From the NCBI GenBank assembly GCA_018340375.1, contig JAFFJZ010000002.1:20726001-20790000 (forward strand): a DNA stretch of 64,000 nucleotides, written 5' to 3'. Of the stretch, positions 35,351 to 45,273 are shown piece by piece (the first letter of the stretch is position 1; every line of letters starts with the position of its first letter). The position numbers and the translations under genes were made by a program. The notes beneath the pieces are model-generated. The model made no database searches. It was given only the letters and a program-made list of their open reading frames with translations, and was not told the origin of the DNA. This DNA is from Gonatopus flavifemur. Its lineage: Eukaryota > Arthropoda > Insecta > Hymenoptera > Dryinidae.

Positions 35351-36487
35351 ATTTTTGGCCACTTTCTTGAGTTTCTGGCCCACTGTGCAGCCCCATTACT
35401 TTGAGAGATATAAGCCCTGGCTATTTGAAATGGGACACTCTGTATATACAGTAGAACCTAGATTATCCGAGCTCCGATCAACCGACACTCCGCGTTATCC
35501 GAGGCCTGGACCGCTTCGGATTAACCGAGCTGGATCCTCCGATAATCCGAATCATGAAATGAATCATAAATAATAAATTCACTGATTTTTTGAAATAAAC
35601 AAAATTTGTAGTAATGCATGTTTGTACAAAGATGTACCAAAGATTAAGACATATTTCTTTTCTTTTCACATTCATATTTCAATGTTACGAAGATTATGAA
35701 AATATAAATATATCAGGAATATGTTGAATAATATTTATGTAATATATTCAAACTGCACAATGAAGATTTTAAACACTTGAGGGATTAAAATTTCTCAAAA
35801 AATATATATTTTCTGTACTATCCGAGGTGAGCTCTCCCCACATTACCTCGGATAATCGAAGTTCTACTGTAATCAGATGTACTTTATGTATAATTTATAT
35901 TACATAAAACTCTACATAAATAATTTTGAGAATTTTTCCACTCGGAATAAACACAACCATAGTTTCAATTAGTAAAAATTGAATTATTGCAACAATTTTG
36001 AGGAGAGTGTGATAAAATTACTCAATGGGAGCAATCGACACCTAAAACAAATGTGAGTAAATTGTAAATCATCTGTAATGATGGAGAATAAGGACGAATT
36101 TGTCAAAATTTCCTTGCTCCGCAGGAGTTTGTCGACATTTACATTGCGGTAAAAGTATCCGCCAAATCCCGGTTAGAATTGTGTCACTTTAATATCAAAG
36201 AATGAATCACTTATGGCGACATGTAAATTTCGATACCACTGCGTTGATACGTGTGTAAACTCACGTCATTATGCCGCTATCGATTCAAAAATCCCCGTTA
36301 ACACGAACAGAACGAGCAATGAAGTGGATCTAAAAATTTCTCAGTGTAATGACTTTCTTGATCCTTGCTCCTCGTTAAGAAAAATACGATGACGATGTTC
36401 TTGTATCAGATAAATTGGAAGTGCTTTAAATTTCCATTAAACTGACCGGTCTTGCAAGGTTAATAATCAATCAACTATTATATAAAG
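35351..36487. repeat. Right arm of the 3.6-kb palindrome
   Basis: Mirror of 32879-34014; see that entry. The arm ends in CTATTATATAAAG, then GGATTAAGG; the left arm is entered by AAAGGATT then CTTTATATAATAG. So AAAGGATT is shared at both outer breakpoints. Confidence 0.95.
35446..35870. mobile_element. pogo/Tigger-like MITE (right copy)
   Basis: Exact mirror of 33496-33920, carried by the right arm. It therefore arose by duplication of the arm, not by a separate insertion. Confidence 0.7.
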
Positions 36488-36535
36488 GATTAAGGACCAA
36501 TGGCCCCATTGGCCACCTGCTTTAATCCGCCCCTG
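36488..36535. mobile_element. hAT-like terminus
   Basis: Read on the minus strand it starts CAGGGGCGGATTAAAGCAGG and goes on with a GGCCAATGGGGCCATTGG palindrome. CAGGGGCGGA-type ends are typical of hAT elements. It abuts the palindrome; the matching left end is missing beyond 32879. Confidence 0.5.
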
Positions 36536-36626
36536 GTTCCCAATCTTCGGGGAACTGTCGTTGGCATTAGCGTTACCTAATGTGCACCACTAGGAGGTTG
36601 CGCAATCGGACTTTGCACATCACTGT

Positions 36627-36642
36627 GGCCCTGAAAAGGGCC
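36627..36642 (-). promoter_or_regulatory. Histone-mRNA-type 3' stem-loop without a histone gene
   Basis: The minus strand reads GGCCCTTTTCAGGGCC followed by ACA. This is the known form of the replication-dependent histone mRNA 3' end (6-bp stem, 4-nt loop). I find no histone coding sequence on the minus strand upstream (36643-37300). It may be a captured histone 3' end or a chance hairpin inside a repeat. Confidence 0.5.
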
Positions 36643-36764
36643 GATTATTTCGACTAGAGAGGTATGTGTCTGTGAGTTTTAGGAATAGTCGGGTTCCGTA
36701 ATTGAGTGATAATTCCCTGATCCAATCATCTCGTGAATTCACCCGTACAACACCGGACATTTCT

Positions 36765-36880
36765 ACGTTGCCTCCATGTTACCTGCACGTGGGATCTCCG
36801 TTCATCCACGATCTATCCACGTCCACCATTGATCGACGTGGAATCCACGGAGATGCGACGTAGAAATCGGTGGATGTGCT
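36765..36880. repeat. Imperfect inverted repeat (TTTCTACGT / ACGTAGAAA)
   Basis: CATTTCTACGTTGC pairs with GCGACGTAGAAATC; inside, GTGGGATCTCCG pairs with CGGAGATGCG and GATCTATCCACGT with ACGTGGA. It is GC-richer than its surroundings. Confidence 0.5.
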
Positions 36881-36959
36881 GTTAGGGACTAAATGCTCAA
36901 ATACGTTACCTTCATTTGCGATACATACATGGCCCTGTTGAGGAGGAAAAACTGAAGAG

Positions 36960-37308
36960 GTAAGTATTGTTCCGCACAAAAAGCAACAAGAGTGTTTCTC
37001 GAATCTCCTTTCTTTTTTTTATCGATTAGAGCGCCATCTTCGCAAATTTCAGGAAACTAGTTCAGACAAAAGTTTCTTGGTTCTCAACGTACATTCTAAA
37101 GATGTAGTCAAAAATAGGGGGTCCCATTTGAAAAACACAAGTTGACCTCAAAATTACCTTGAAGATGAAGTCTGAAATCGAAATCGAGGTTGTCATCAAA
37201 TGTCCCCCTCAGAACCCTGCAACTTTTTCCCCAGGATTTTTTTTCCAGCCCCATTACTTTGGGAGATATACGCCCTGGCTATTTAAAATGGGGCACCCTG
37301 TATAATTC
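36960..37308. repeat. Dispersed repeat ending in ACAGGGTGCCCCATTTTAAA
   Basis: The right end (about 37248-37305) carries, in complement, TACAGGGTGCCCCATTTTAA and GGGCGTATATCTCCCAAAG. The same text with small changes forms the inner ends of the palindrome arms (33921-33995). So at least three copies of this terminal repeat lie within 3.4 kb. Confidence 0.6.
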
Positions 37309-37784
37309 ACATCAACTGATACGTTTATATTGTGTTATACTATTTTCTTCGTATAATTTTTTGGCTCATTCGAATGGGCTGTATGGACCGATACCTATTG
37401 TAATTTGGATCTTTTTTTATTACTTTCTTTGTATTATAACATTGTCAAGGGCTTGTTCCGTCTATAATAAATAAATGAATGGATAAATAAATACATAATT
37501 TGGGAAATTTTATCACTCAAGATGTTCTATTTTCCCTGTATTTCACAGCGTCAGAACAAGTTCACACCAAATAGTGTTATTTGAACACGGTTTGGGGTTA
37601 CCGTGACACCAAATTTTGTCATTTTATTGCTTCCGTATTGAGATTAAGTTGTATGTTTTGAATTATTCAATCAATCTTCAAGGAATCAAACGAAAGGTCG
37701 ATAGACCGTGGAAAGTTTTTGAATGCAAGCGATAAATACATACATAGAAGAACAGTGTTTCAAAATATTTTTGTAGATTCCTAA

Positions 37785-38134
37785 CAGGGTTGCAAATAAT
37801 GCATCAAAAAGATAATTGGATTGGCACTGGAATTAAAACCTTTTTTTCATCTTCTAATCCCAAAAACTCGGGTTGAAAATAATTCTTCAATTTCTAACCC
37901 CACCATAAAGATTGAGAAATGAACAAAAAATTGTTAATCCCGACACTGTGATTGAAAAGTAATTTCTTCAATTTCTAATCCCAATATCGGCATTGAAAAA
38001 TAATTTATTCACTCCTCAATCCCAATATTGGGATTAAAAAATGATTTTTCAATTTTTAATTCAAACATTTGAAATAAAAATTGAAAATTTTATTGTTGAT
38101 TCAAGATTTTTGAATTAAAAATTTCACAACCCTG
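37785..38134. mobile_element. hAT-type MITE with 8-bp target duplication
   Basis: CAGGGTTGCAAATAAT to AAATTTCACAACCCTG, with the exact direct repeat ATTCCTAA at 37777-37784 and 38135-38142. The interior is about four imperfect copies of CAATTTCTAATCCCAATAT plus GATTGAAAAATAATTT. No coding region. Confidence 0.85.
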
Positions 38135-38142
38135 ATTCCTAA

Positions 38143-39350
38143 GAAGAAAAGTAGGCAGAATTCTCCTCAATTCTTAAAACATGAAATTTTAAATCATTCG
38201 AATGACTACTCTGTACGTTAGATTCGTTTATTCCTCGCGAATGGAAATTCGTTTATCGTGAAGCATGAGAAACAAAATTCCCCACAATATCTTGTCCATC
38301 TACTCAGGAAATAAATATGATACCATAATTCTTGGTCTGAAATATGGAAGGGCAAATGTTTCGAAAACACTAATCTCATCATTAATCGTAAAAGTGATAA
38401 AATAGAAGTGTCTTTGAAACATGGTATTCAGTATTATGAATGTCTGAATGATATCCTCAAAGAGATCTTCGTGACCGGTATATTGCTACGTTCGTATTCG
38501 AAATTAATTCCGAAACAGGTTCAAAAATGCTAGACTAAAACACACGTGGGACAATTAATGAGTCACGGTGTTCACTTTATCCAATCAAATCAATTCCTAT
38601 TATCCATCCGTAAGTTGAGTCCAAATGTGAACGAATTGTGTACGAAAACTTTGGATTCATAGAATTATTGTTGAAACTCCAACTATTAATAGTTTGCCGT
38701 CTTGAACCGTTCGGTTTGTTTTCCTTTCAAGAAAAGTCAGAAAACCTTAACTGAAAACTGTTCTTCTATATCAGAATTGAGAAAGGATCACACAGAAAAA
38801 AATATCATGCAGATTCTGTAGAAGTTGTTGTTAATTTCATGAAACAGCTTATGTGAATGCGATTGAAATAGAATTTAGATTAGAACCGGTTAGAACTGAT
38901 TTTATCCGTAGTTCAAAAGGTCTACTGAATCTCGTTGATCAATTAATCAGATTATATAATAGATTAGATTAATAGATTTAATATAAATTCCACGACGGTA
39001 GATAACGATTAACACTTGTTCAAATCCGTTGACATCCATTGGAACCGGTTAAGTGAATGAGATTCAATGAGAATTAAAAAATGCGAATGCTCGTTCAATT
39101 CACTGTTGAAAAGTTTTTATTGAATTGATTTAATTAATGGGTTTCAATAGGCTTTTTTTACCATATAGTTATAGTATAGGCTATAGTTTCACATGGTCAT
39201 TCTTCCCCGCCCAAAGAATGAAGATTTTGTTTTCATACTGCATGGAAAGATCGAAATTATTCATATAAGAAAAACTATCAATTCAATGATGCTCTTTTTC
39301 TCTGGACTGAGAGTTTTTTTTGTATATTATTAATTCCAGTTTCTTCGCTT
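38143..39350. other. AT-rich intergenic DNA, no feature
   Basis: No gene or clear repeat noted. Confidence 0.4.
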
Positions 39351-39597
39351 CAACCGAGAAAAGTGTTTGGTTGAAACAACAAAATATGTTGGTTGATATG
39401 AGAACAACAAAAACCTTTTGTTACTCCAACCAAATCTTTGTTGCTCTAACAAAATTATTTTGATACAAATATTTTTGATGCATGAACAAAATATTTTGGT
39501 TGTGAATTTAGTACGAAAATAATTTGGTCGGAACAAAAAAGGTTTACATATCAACAAAAGTATTTTTTTGTTTTAACAAAATACTTTTCTCAGTGTA
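39351..39597. mobile_element. MITE with AACAAAATACTTTTCTCAGTG end
   Basis: The right end is ACAAAATACTTTTCTCAGTG; the left is CCGAGAAAAGTGTTTGGTTG. The inside is packed with TTTGTT / AACAAAA motifs (CCAACCAAATCTTTGTT). Confidence 0.55.
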
Positions 39598-39713
39598 GCA
39601 AAAATACGACCAGTCGATAGTTGACATGAACTCAACATAAATGGAGCGAACTCCGTTCTTTGTAGGAAAATGTGAAATTTTTCAATGATTCACAATCCCT
39701 GCGCGGAGAAAAA

Positions 39714-39905
39714 TGATGTTCCAAATATCACTACATTTTGTACTCAAGTAACAGGGTAAGTGGAATAGTATAATTTTCACTAAACAGTGTAGTAAAAATT
39801 CATGGTTTATGATGTGAAGTTGCATCAAATTGAACGATTCTTCAAATCATTGAACATGAATTTTTACTACACTGTGTACTGAGAATTATACTATTCTAAG
39901 TTTTG
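39714..39905. repeat. Imperfect inverted repeat around TTTTTACTACACTGTG
   Basis: CAGTGTAGTAAAAATTCATG and CATGAATTTTTACTACACTG face each other, with AATAGTATAATTTTCA and AGAATTATACTATTCT outside. Confidence 0.55.
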
Positions 39906-40091
39906 TAGCCATATGCAATTCATAGTACGTGCTATACATTCCGTAAGTTTATGCAAACTTCCCATCACCTCTTCGCTCTACTTTGATTGTTCAACGTCAC
40001 AGTTTAGAATTTTCCATTGAGCCCTGATTTGGGCGAGGTCTGCCTGACAAGTTTCTGATATTCGCAAAGCGTTACGCTGCTTCTCAGGACC

Positions 40092-40292
40092 TGCACGGAA
40101 AAAAATGATGTGGTTGATATTTGGATAGCTAAAAATTAACTCTATTTTTTAGCTGAAGCAACAGAAGTTATTGCTACTGGATCTAAAATCTAGCTTTTGC
40201 AGCGATTTTTTTCGCTATCCAAACATCAAATACACGAAATAGCTACCACAGCTAATTCCAGGTTACCATAGCGAATTATTGTTTTACGTGTG
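40092..40292. mobile_element. Worn MITE with GCACGGAAAAAAATG end
   Basis: The left end is TGCACGGAAAAAAATGATG; the inside has TTGATATTTGGATAGC and GCTATCCAAACATCAA in mirror form. The right end has decayed to GTTTTACGTGTGA. Confidence 0.45.
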
Positions 40293-42729
40293 AGTGAAAT
40301 CAAGGTCAACCTGACAAGATTCAGGAGATAAATTCCTGGTTAAGATGAATCTCTTTTACTCGCGACAGTTTTCTAAATATTTACCCGCCATATTAGGTTT
40401 ATTATTTTGAGTCATCTTGTTTCAACAAGAATTTCTGCAAAACTGACTCCACCCCAATCAACACGCCGATCACTCCATATATCGCAAATATATGAATTTC
40501 CTTGAACAAATTTTCTATAGTGCATTAAAAAAACCAATTCCATTACGTTTCTAATGGTCCGTTATCACGAAGAGTTCGATTCGTTCTTCCCTCAAGAAAA
40601 GTTGACCCATATGGTAATCATCTCCGTAGTGCTTTTTTTTAATTGCTATTGATTTCTGAAGCTCGTGAAGACTGTGTTCCAATAAGCAAATATCCACACC
40701 GTCGTTCGTACGTACGAATGCTTCTATAGGAATTAGAACATCAGATCTTTTCAGTGAAAGATGTAAGTATATATTTATCTTGTCCTTATCTTGTATTTGA
40801 ATCTCCTCATTATTCTACGCAAAAGTGTCATGATGGTATCTTGAATCGCTCGAAGAAGAAATTCTGTGTTCACGTAAAGTATGTACATAATTTTGACTCA
40901 ATGTTCGTATTATCATTCCTCGACACAACAGTTTACGCGATTCTGATATAATTCTTATCCAATTCCTTCACTCGGGATGATCCGAATCTGTAATTTTTCC
41001 GCGTGAGTTGGGAGAAGATAATTTTTCAAGATTATTCGAAGGTCGATCAATAATTTGTCAAATTTTTGCCGATATATGTGTATTGATAAGAGTCATTATT
41101 ATTCAATATTCAGTTGGATTGATTTATAAATACATATTACAGAACGGTCTGGTCAGTGTTTACTAATCTGTGAAAAATATTCTCTTACAATAAAATGTAT
41201 GACTAATAATCGAATGACGTAGTTTCCAAAGATTTGCAACAAATGGATTTTTGAATATTAGCATACAAAAATGAATGGATAATTAGGCCGTGGAATGGAT
41301 AAGTCTTCTTGATATAAGAAAAAAATTGGTTACCAAATGAAATAAAATTTTGTTGTTGTTGTTGGAAAAATGTAACTTCGCGTGGAAAAAATGAAAAACA
41401 TGTGGTCTGGTGTTAAAAAAATATTCTTTTTCCTTATCTCGAGGAGATGGGTATCCATTTGAGGGGAGAGAATTTTCTTCATTACACGCTGTATAGCTTC
41501 GAACTGAGAAAGTGCTCTCTTCCTTTGAAAAAAGTTTACTCGAATCAAATGGACTCGGTCAGTTCAATATTTTCTTGGTTTGAGATTCCATTTCTCTCAG
41601 TGTACTACGTGATGCTTTCCTCGCCTTGATGTCAGGTTCAATTAGTAGCGGATCATTATTTTGTCATTCACATTACATAGTGTGCGTATAGCGATTAATG
41701 TCATTGACGCCTGACACGACTAATCCGTGATTAACACATTGAACATTCGTTTTCAAATTTCTACACACGTGCTTCGTCCGTTCGTCACTCTCCGTGCTTG
41801 GAATTTTACATTTTTATGTTCCTAAAACTTCCCTATTCTTTAGTTCACGTTTCATCGCATTTGTTACTAGTTTCGATAAAATGTTTTATTTTTCTTCTCA
41901 TTTCCACAGATAAAAGTAACTGAACAATTGAAAATTTTGTGTTAGAAGCGATCTACTTAAGACTGATGTTAAAAATCAACAGAAAGTGATCAAATTGACA
42001 TTCTTATAATAATTCCATGCACTCTTTGTGCCAACTCAAGAACCGTGACAGAAAAAAACAATCCTTTCCTCCCGAACCTCTCCAATAATTTCAATAGGGG
42101 ATATTCAATACACATTTTATGTGGACATTTAGGCCATACATGTATGTCAAAAATACACAAAATTTTATACTGCGTATGATCTATGTTATGATTGAAAATT
42201 TGTCAAATGTAATTCCTCTCCGAAAAATATAAGTAGGAATACAAGTCTAGGATACGTATTTCGTTCGTTTCGTGCTGCTTCGTTTCCCTATTTTGCGATC
42301 AGACATTCTTCATTTTAATTTTGTTACTGCACTCACAGAAAAATTTTCTCATTTCAAGAAATCCTTTCCGTGAGTGTGTGTAAGGAGCCTAGATCTAAGA
42401 GGTTCCTGTCTGTGGAACCGAAATTTTTGAAGGATAACAATGGGATCATACACTGTGACAAACTGCGTGAAATCATACAAACATGTAAATATAACTATTC
42501 AACTTTACAGTAGAAATTATGGTAAAATTCGTCCAATAATTGAGAGATAATTAGTTTTAGTGAAATTCCACCAGGAAATATGGCGAAATTACAAAAAGAT
42601 TGTGGAATTCCACCAAGAACTATTGGATATATTTATCCAATTCCTTTATAATTTTGCTACGTAACGAAGATGAAGTGATTATTTCGTAACTATTGGTGGA
42701 AACTTGTGATATCATTCCTATCAGAAAGT
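40293..42729. other. AT-rich intergenic DNA, no feature
   Basis: A CACTGAGA-like end occurs at about 41590-41601 (TTCTCTCAGTGTA) with a loose partner near 41439 (CGAGGAGATGGG); I could not confirm an element. Nothing else is seen. Confidence 0.35.
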
Positions 42730-42901
42730 TACACTGAGAGAAATAATTACTAATACCAAGAAAATATATTCTTGAATGCAGCTAATATGGTGTGGAGCCT
42801 AGAGAAATTTTCTTGAATCAAGAGAAAATATTTTTGGAGGAATGAATTTCTTGGAACAAGAAAATGTATTGTTGATGATAGTAATTATTTATCACTGTGT
42901 A
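42730..42901. mobile_element. Short MITE with TACACTGAGAGAAATAATTAC end
   Basis: TACACTGAGAGAAATAATTA on the left; TAATTATTTATCACTGTGTA on the right. Inner parts mirror around TCTTGAATCAAGA. Confidence 0.65.
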
Positions 42902-43017
42902 CATTGTTATATTTACATAGTTGTGTGATTTTACTCTGATACTTGATTACTCGAACTGTCATTTGAAAAGTATAGTCATTTCACAGTTTGCACCCAGGTA
43001 TGCTTTGACAACCGTAG

Positions 43018-43870
43018 CGTGCTTGGTGCCAAGCTTGGGTCAATGCTAGTCAACATCGGGCCTGGCTTGGTAGCTAACATTGGCACCGAACTAGATTAAT
43101 GTCCGGGATGATAAGAATGTTCAATGCTTGGCATCTGAGCTTGATTCAATATTAAAATTCGATATTAGTTCCATGCTTGCAATCGATATTGTTGCCGTTA
43201 TTGATATACAATACTAATTTGAGCTGAATGAGTAGGGTAGAGTTCTCATTTGCGTCCAAGTTTGATTGACAGGTTAGAGTCAATGCTAGTCATCACTGGG
43301 TGTAGCTCAATTACCAACAATGTTACCAAGCCAGGTCAACCCTAGTAGAAATTTGATCCCCTATTTTCAATAAGGTCCTGATGAGGTTAGAATCTGGAAA
43401 CCGAGAATAAGGAAAATCTTACGAGGCCCTTACAAGGGCCTTACTCGATTTTCATAATAGGATTCAAATAGGGTGGGTAACGCAAGGGTACAACAGGGTT
43501 CGGATAAGATTTCCATAAAATCGAGGGAAATAGGGAACCTGGTAACGAAACCTGATGAGGACCTTATAGGAAATCAGGAATGCCTCATCAGGCCCTGATA
43601 TTTTCCCGTCCAAAATTTCTATTAGGGAATGTTTAGGATGATAATAACGTTCTGTACTGAGCATTCAGCTTCCATATATATCGGAAATCCAACACGGCAA
43701 AATATACTTGGTCCTAACATTGGTGTCCAAGACTCTATCAACGCTTAGTCAGCTGTGGCGGGCCGAGCATCAGCCAAGGCTAGGCTAACCAGACTTGGCA
43801 TACCAAGCTCGACGCCGATCATGGTGCAATTGTCAGTCTTGGCATTACGAGCCTGGACAGTAGAGGAACA
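43018..43870. repeat. Tandem GCTTGG-type repeat, unit about 240 bp, split by a MITE
   Basis: CAATGCTAGTCA occurs at 43041 and 43281, with GGGATGATAAGAATGTTC / AGGATGATAATAACGTTC downstream in each copy; a third, worn copy is near 43739. In copy two the MITE at 43340-43627 splits the unit between CCAGGTCAA and TGTTTAGGATG. Confidence 0.6.
43340..43627. mobile_element. MITE, 'CCCTAGTAGAAATTT' family, copy 2
   Basis: CCCTAGTAGAAATTTG to CAAAATTTCTATTAGGG, with inner GAGGCCCTTACAAGGGCC. It is related to 31623-31913, largely in the opposite orientation. Confidence 0.8.
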
Positions 43871-43892
43871 ATCCTTCTGGATCAAGTGTCTC

Positions 43893-44033
43893 TAAACTGA
43901 GAAAAAAGTTTTCCAAATTTATTTCAATTAAATAAGGTTTTTCAACGGTTAACAAATCTTATTTGACCCAAATGATAGTTTGTTTACAAGTAATAAGCCT
44001 TCTTTGTCACAAACAAACTCTTCTCTCAGTGCA
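43893..44033. mobile_element. Short MITE with CTGAGAAAAAAGTTT end
   Basis: TAAACTGAGAAAAAAGTTTT to AACTCTTCTCTCAGTGCA; inner AATAAGGTTTTTCAACGG and related text in loose mirror form. Confidence 0.5.
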
Positions 44034-44699
44034 GTTACCCTTATTCGAAAAACGTTTTTAGTATGTTCTGGTGCTACTTGACCAACGTCGGACGTCACAC
44101 GTTTTCATATCGAATGGAAAATATATCTCCAGCAAATCTTTCTATGTACCATATACGTATATCTTAGTTCATAAAAAAGTCTGCTGTAGAGATATTCCCC
44201 ATTTAATACGAAAGAAAAAGCCATGGCTGACTCTCGAAGCCACTTGACAAGTATTCTTAATGGGTCGAATATCTCTAGTTATCCGGACACATATGTGATA
44301 TAAAAATGTATAACTGTTATACAAGATAATGAGCCAATGAGAATTTTTTCTCATCATCTCGATTTTACAATTTGTGAACAATATTCGGTGTGACTATGAA
44401 AAAAAAGAGATCATGAAATAAAATAATTTGCATAGGAAATCGATTTATTCCGATTTATATTGAATGAGTAAATACTCGCTCATATCATTCAACTTTCATG
44501 ATATGATAATGTAAGTGCGGATAGTAATAACGGAGAATCAGAACAGTTTTGACTTGATTCATCAGTGGTATTTATGAAGATAATACTTCAAGTGAGATTT
44601 GTATATTAGTTTTGGATGAAATTTTCTAAATTATCATAACACAATGATCTATGTGTCTTTATTCACTTTTCAGACAATGTACATAACGATTGTTGATAA

Positions 44700-44772
44700 T
44701 TCTTCTTTTCAATTAATATTCTATTATAAACAACCTTATACACTTATTATAATAAACAACCTTATACACTCC
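44700..44772. repeat. Short tandem duplication
   Basis: ATAAACAACCTTATACACT occurs twice in direct order, about 29 bp apart (near 44726 and 44755). Confidence 0.7.
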
Positions 44773-44820
44773 CAAGAGTATAAAATTTTGGAAACATACG
44801 AGAAATGAAGACAACATCAT

Positions 44821-45273
44821 TTACAGATTCAAGAATAATCCAGTAGTATTGGTAACGAAAACGTGAATTCGAATATATTCGTTGTTTTCATCCTTCTGTA
44901 TATCCTTCATCAGGTTTTTGAACTCTTGGATGAAAGGCAGTAAAGATGTTCATTTTCAGACTTCTTCTGCCAGTAAAAAGTTTAACTCGAAATTATAAAA
45001 TCTCTTACCACTGACCTCTATGTAATTCTGAAAACTCTCCATGACTTCTGGATCTTCTAATTCCTAGATAGTTTAATAGGAGAGCGTTAATATCTTTGAT
45101 ACGTTTCCAATGATTCACTATCGTTTGTTCGATCGATGGTAATTCCTGTATTCGATTTATGGTGTTGCTCGACAGTTAGCGTCATCTGCTAGTTCGATAC
45201 TTGGTGTTGACGTTTCAAGGTTCTTGTTGTGCGTCTGATTTTTGGGGTAAATGGCCTCCTCCTTATTGGACAT
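44821..45273 (-). pseudogene. Frame-broken coding relic, possibly of a retroelement
   Basis: An ATG at 45273 opens a polar, coding-like stretch (MSNKEEAIYPKNQTHNK) that stops at 45157. A second frame then reads INRIQELPSIEQTIVNHWKR, and a third, from about 45060, reads DPEVMESFQNYIEVSGKRF. The third meets TGA at 44956 and, past two stops, goes on with LLPFIQEFKNLMKDIQKDEN to 44821. Base composition here is less AT-rich than the flanks. The acidic, helical character and order recall N-terminal gag-like regions of LTR elements, but I cannot name the family. No piece is long enough alone to rule out chance. Confidence 0.3.

Noticed and set aside
34813..35383. Minus-strand frames beginning MHNSRW
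   Set aside because: Read-through of the 121-bp tandem units in the palindrome loop; the repeated start is the repeat itself.
33691..35675. Identical 65-codon frames on opposite strands
   Set aside because: These are the same non-coding segment in the two palindrome arms.
36960..36966. Exon-like edge GAAGAG followed by GTAAGTATT on the plus strand
   Set aside because: A good donor by itself, but the sequence before it has no long open frame or known domain.
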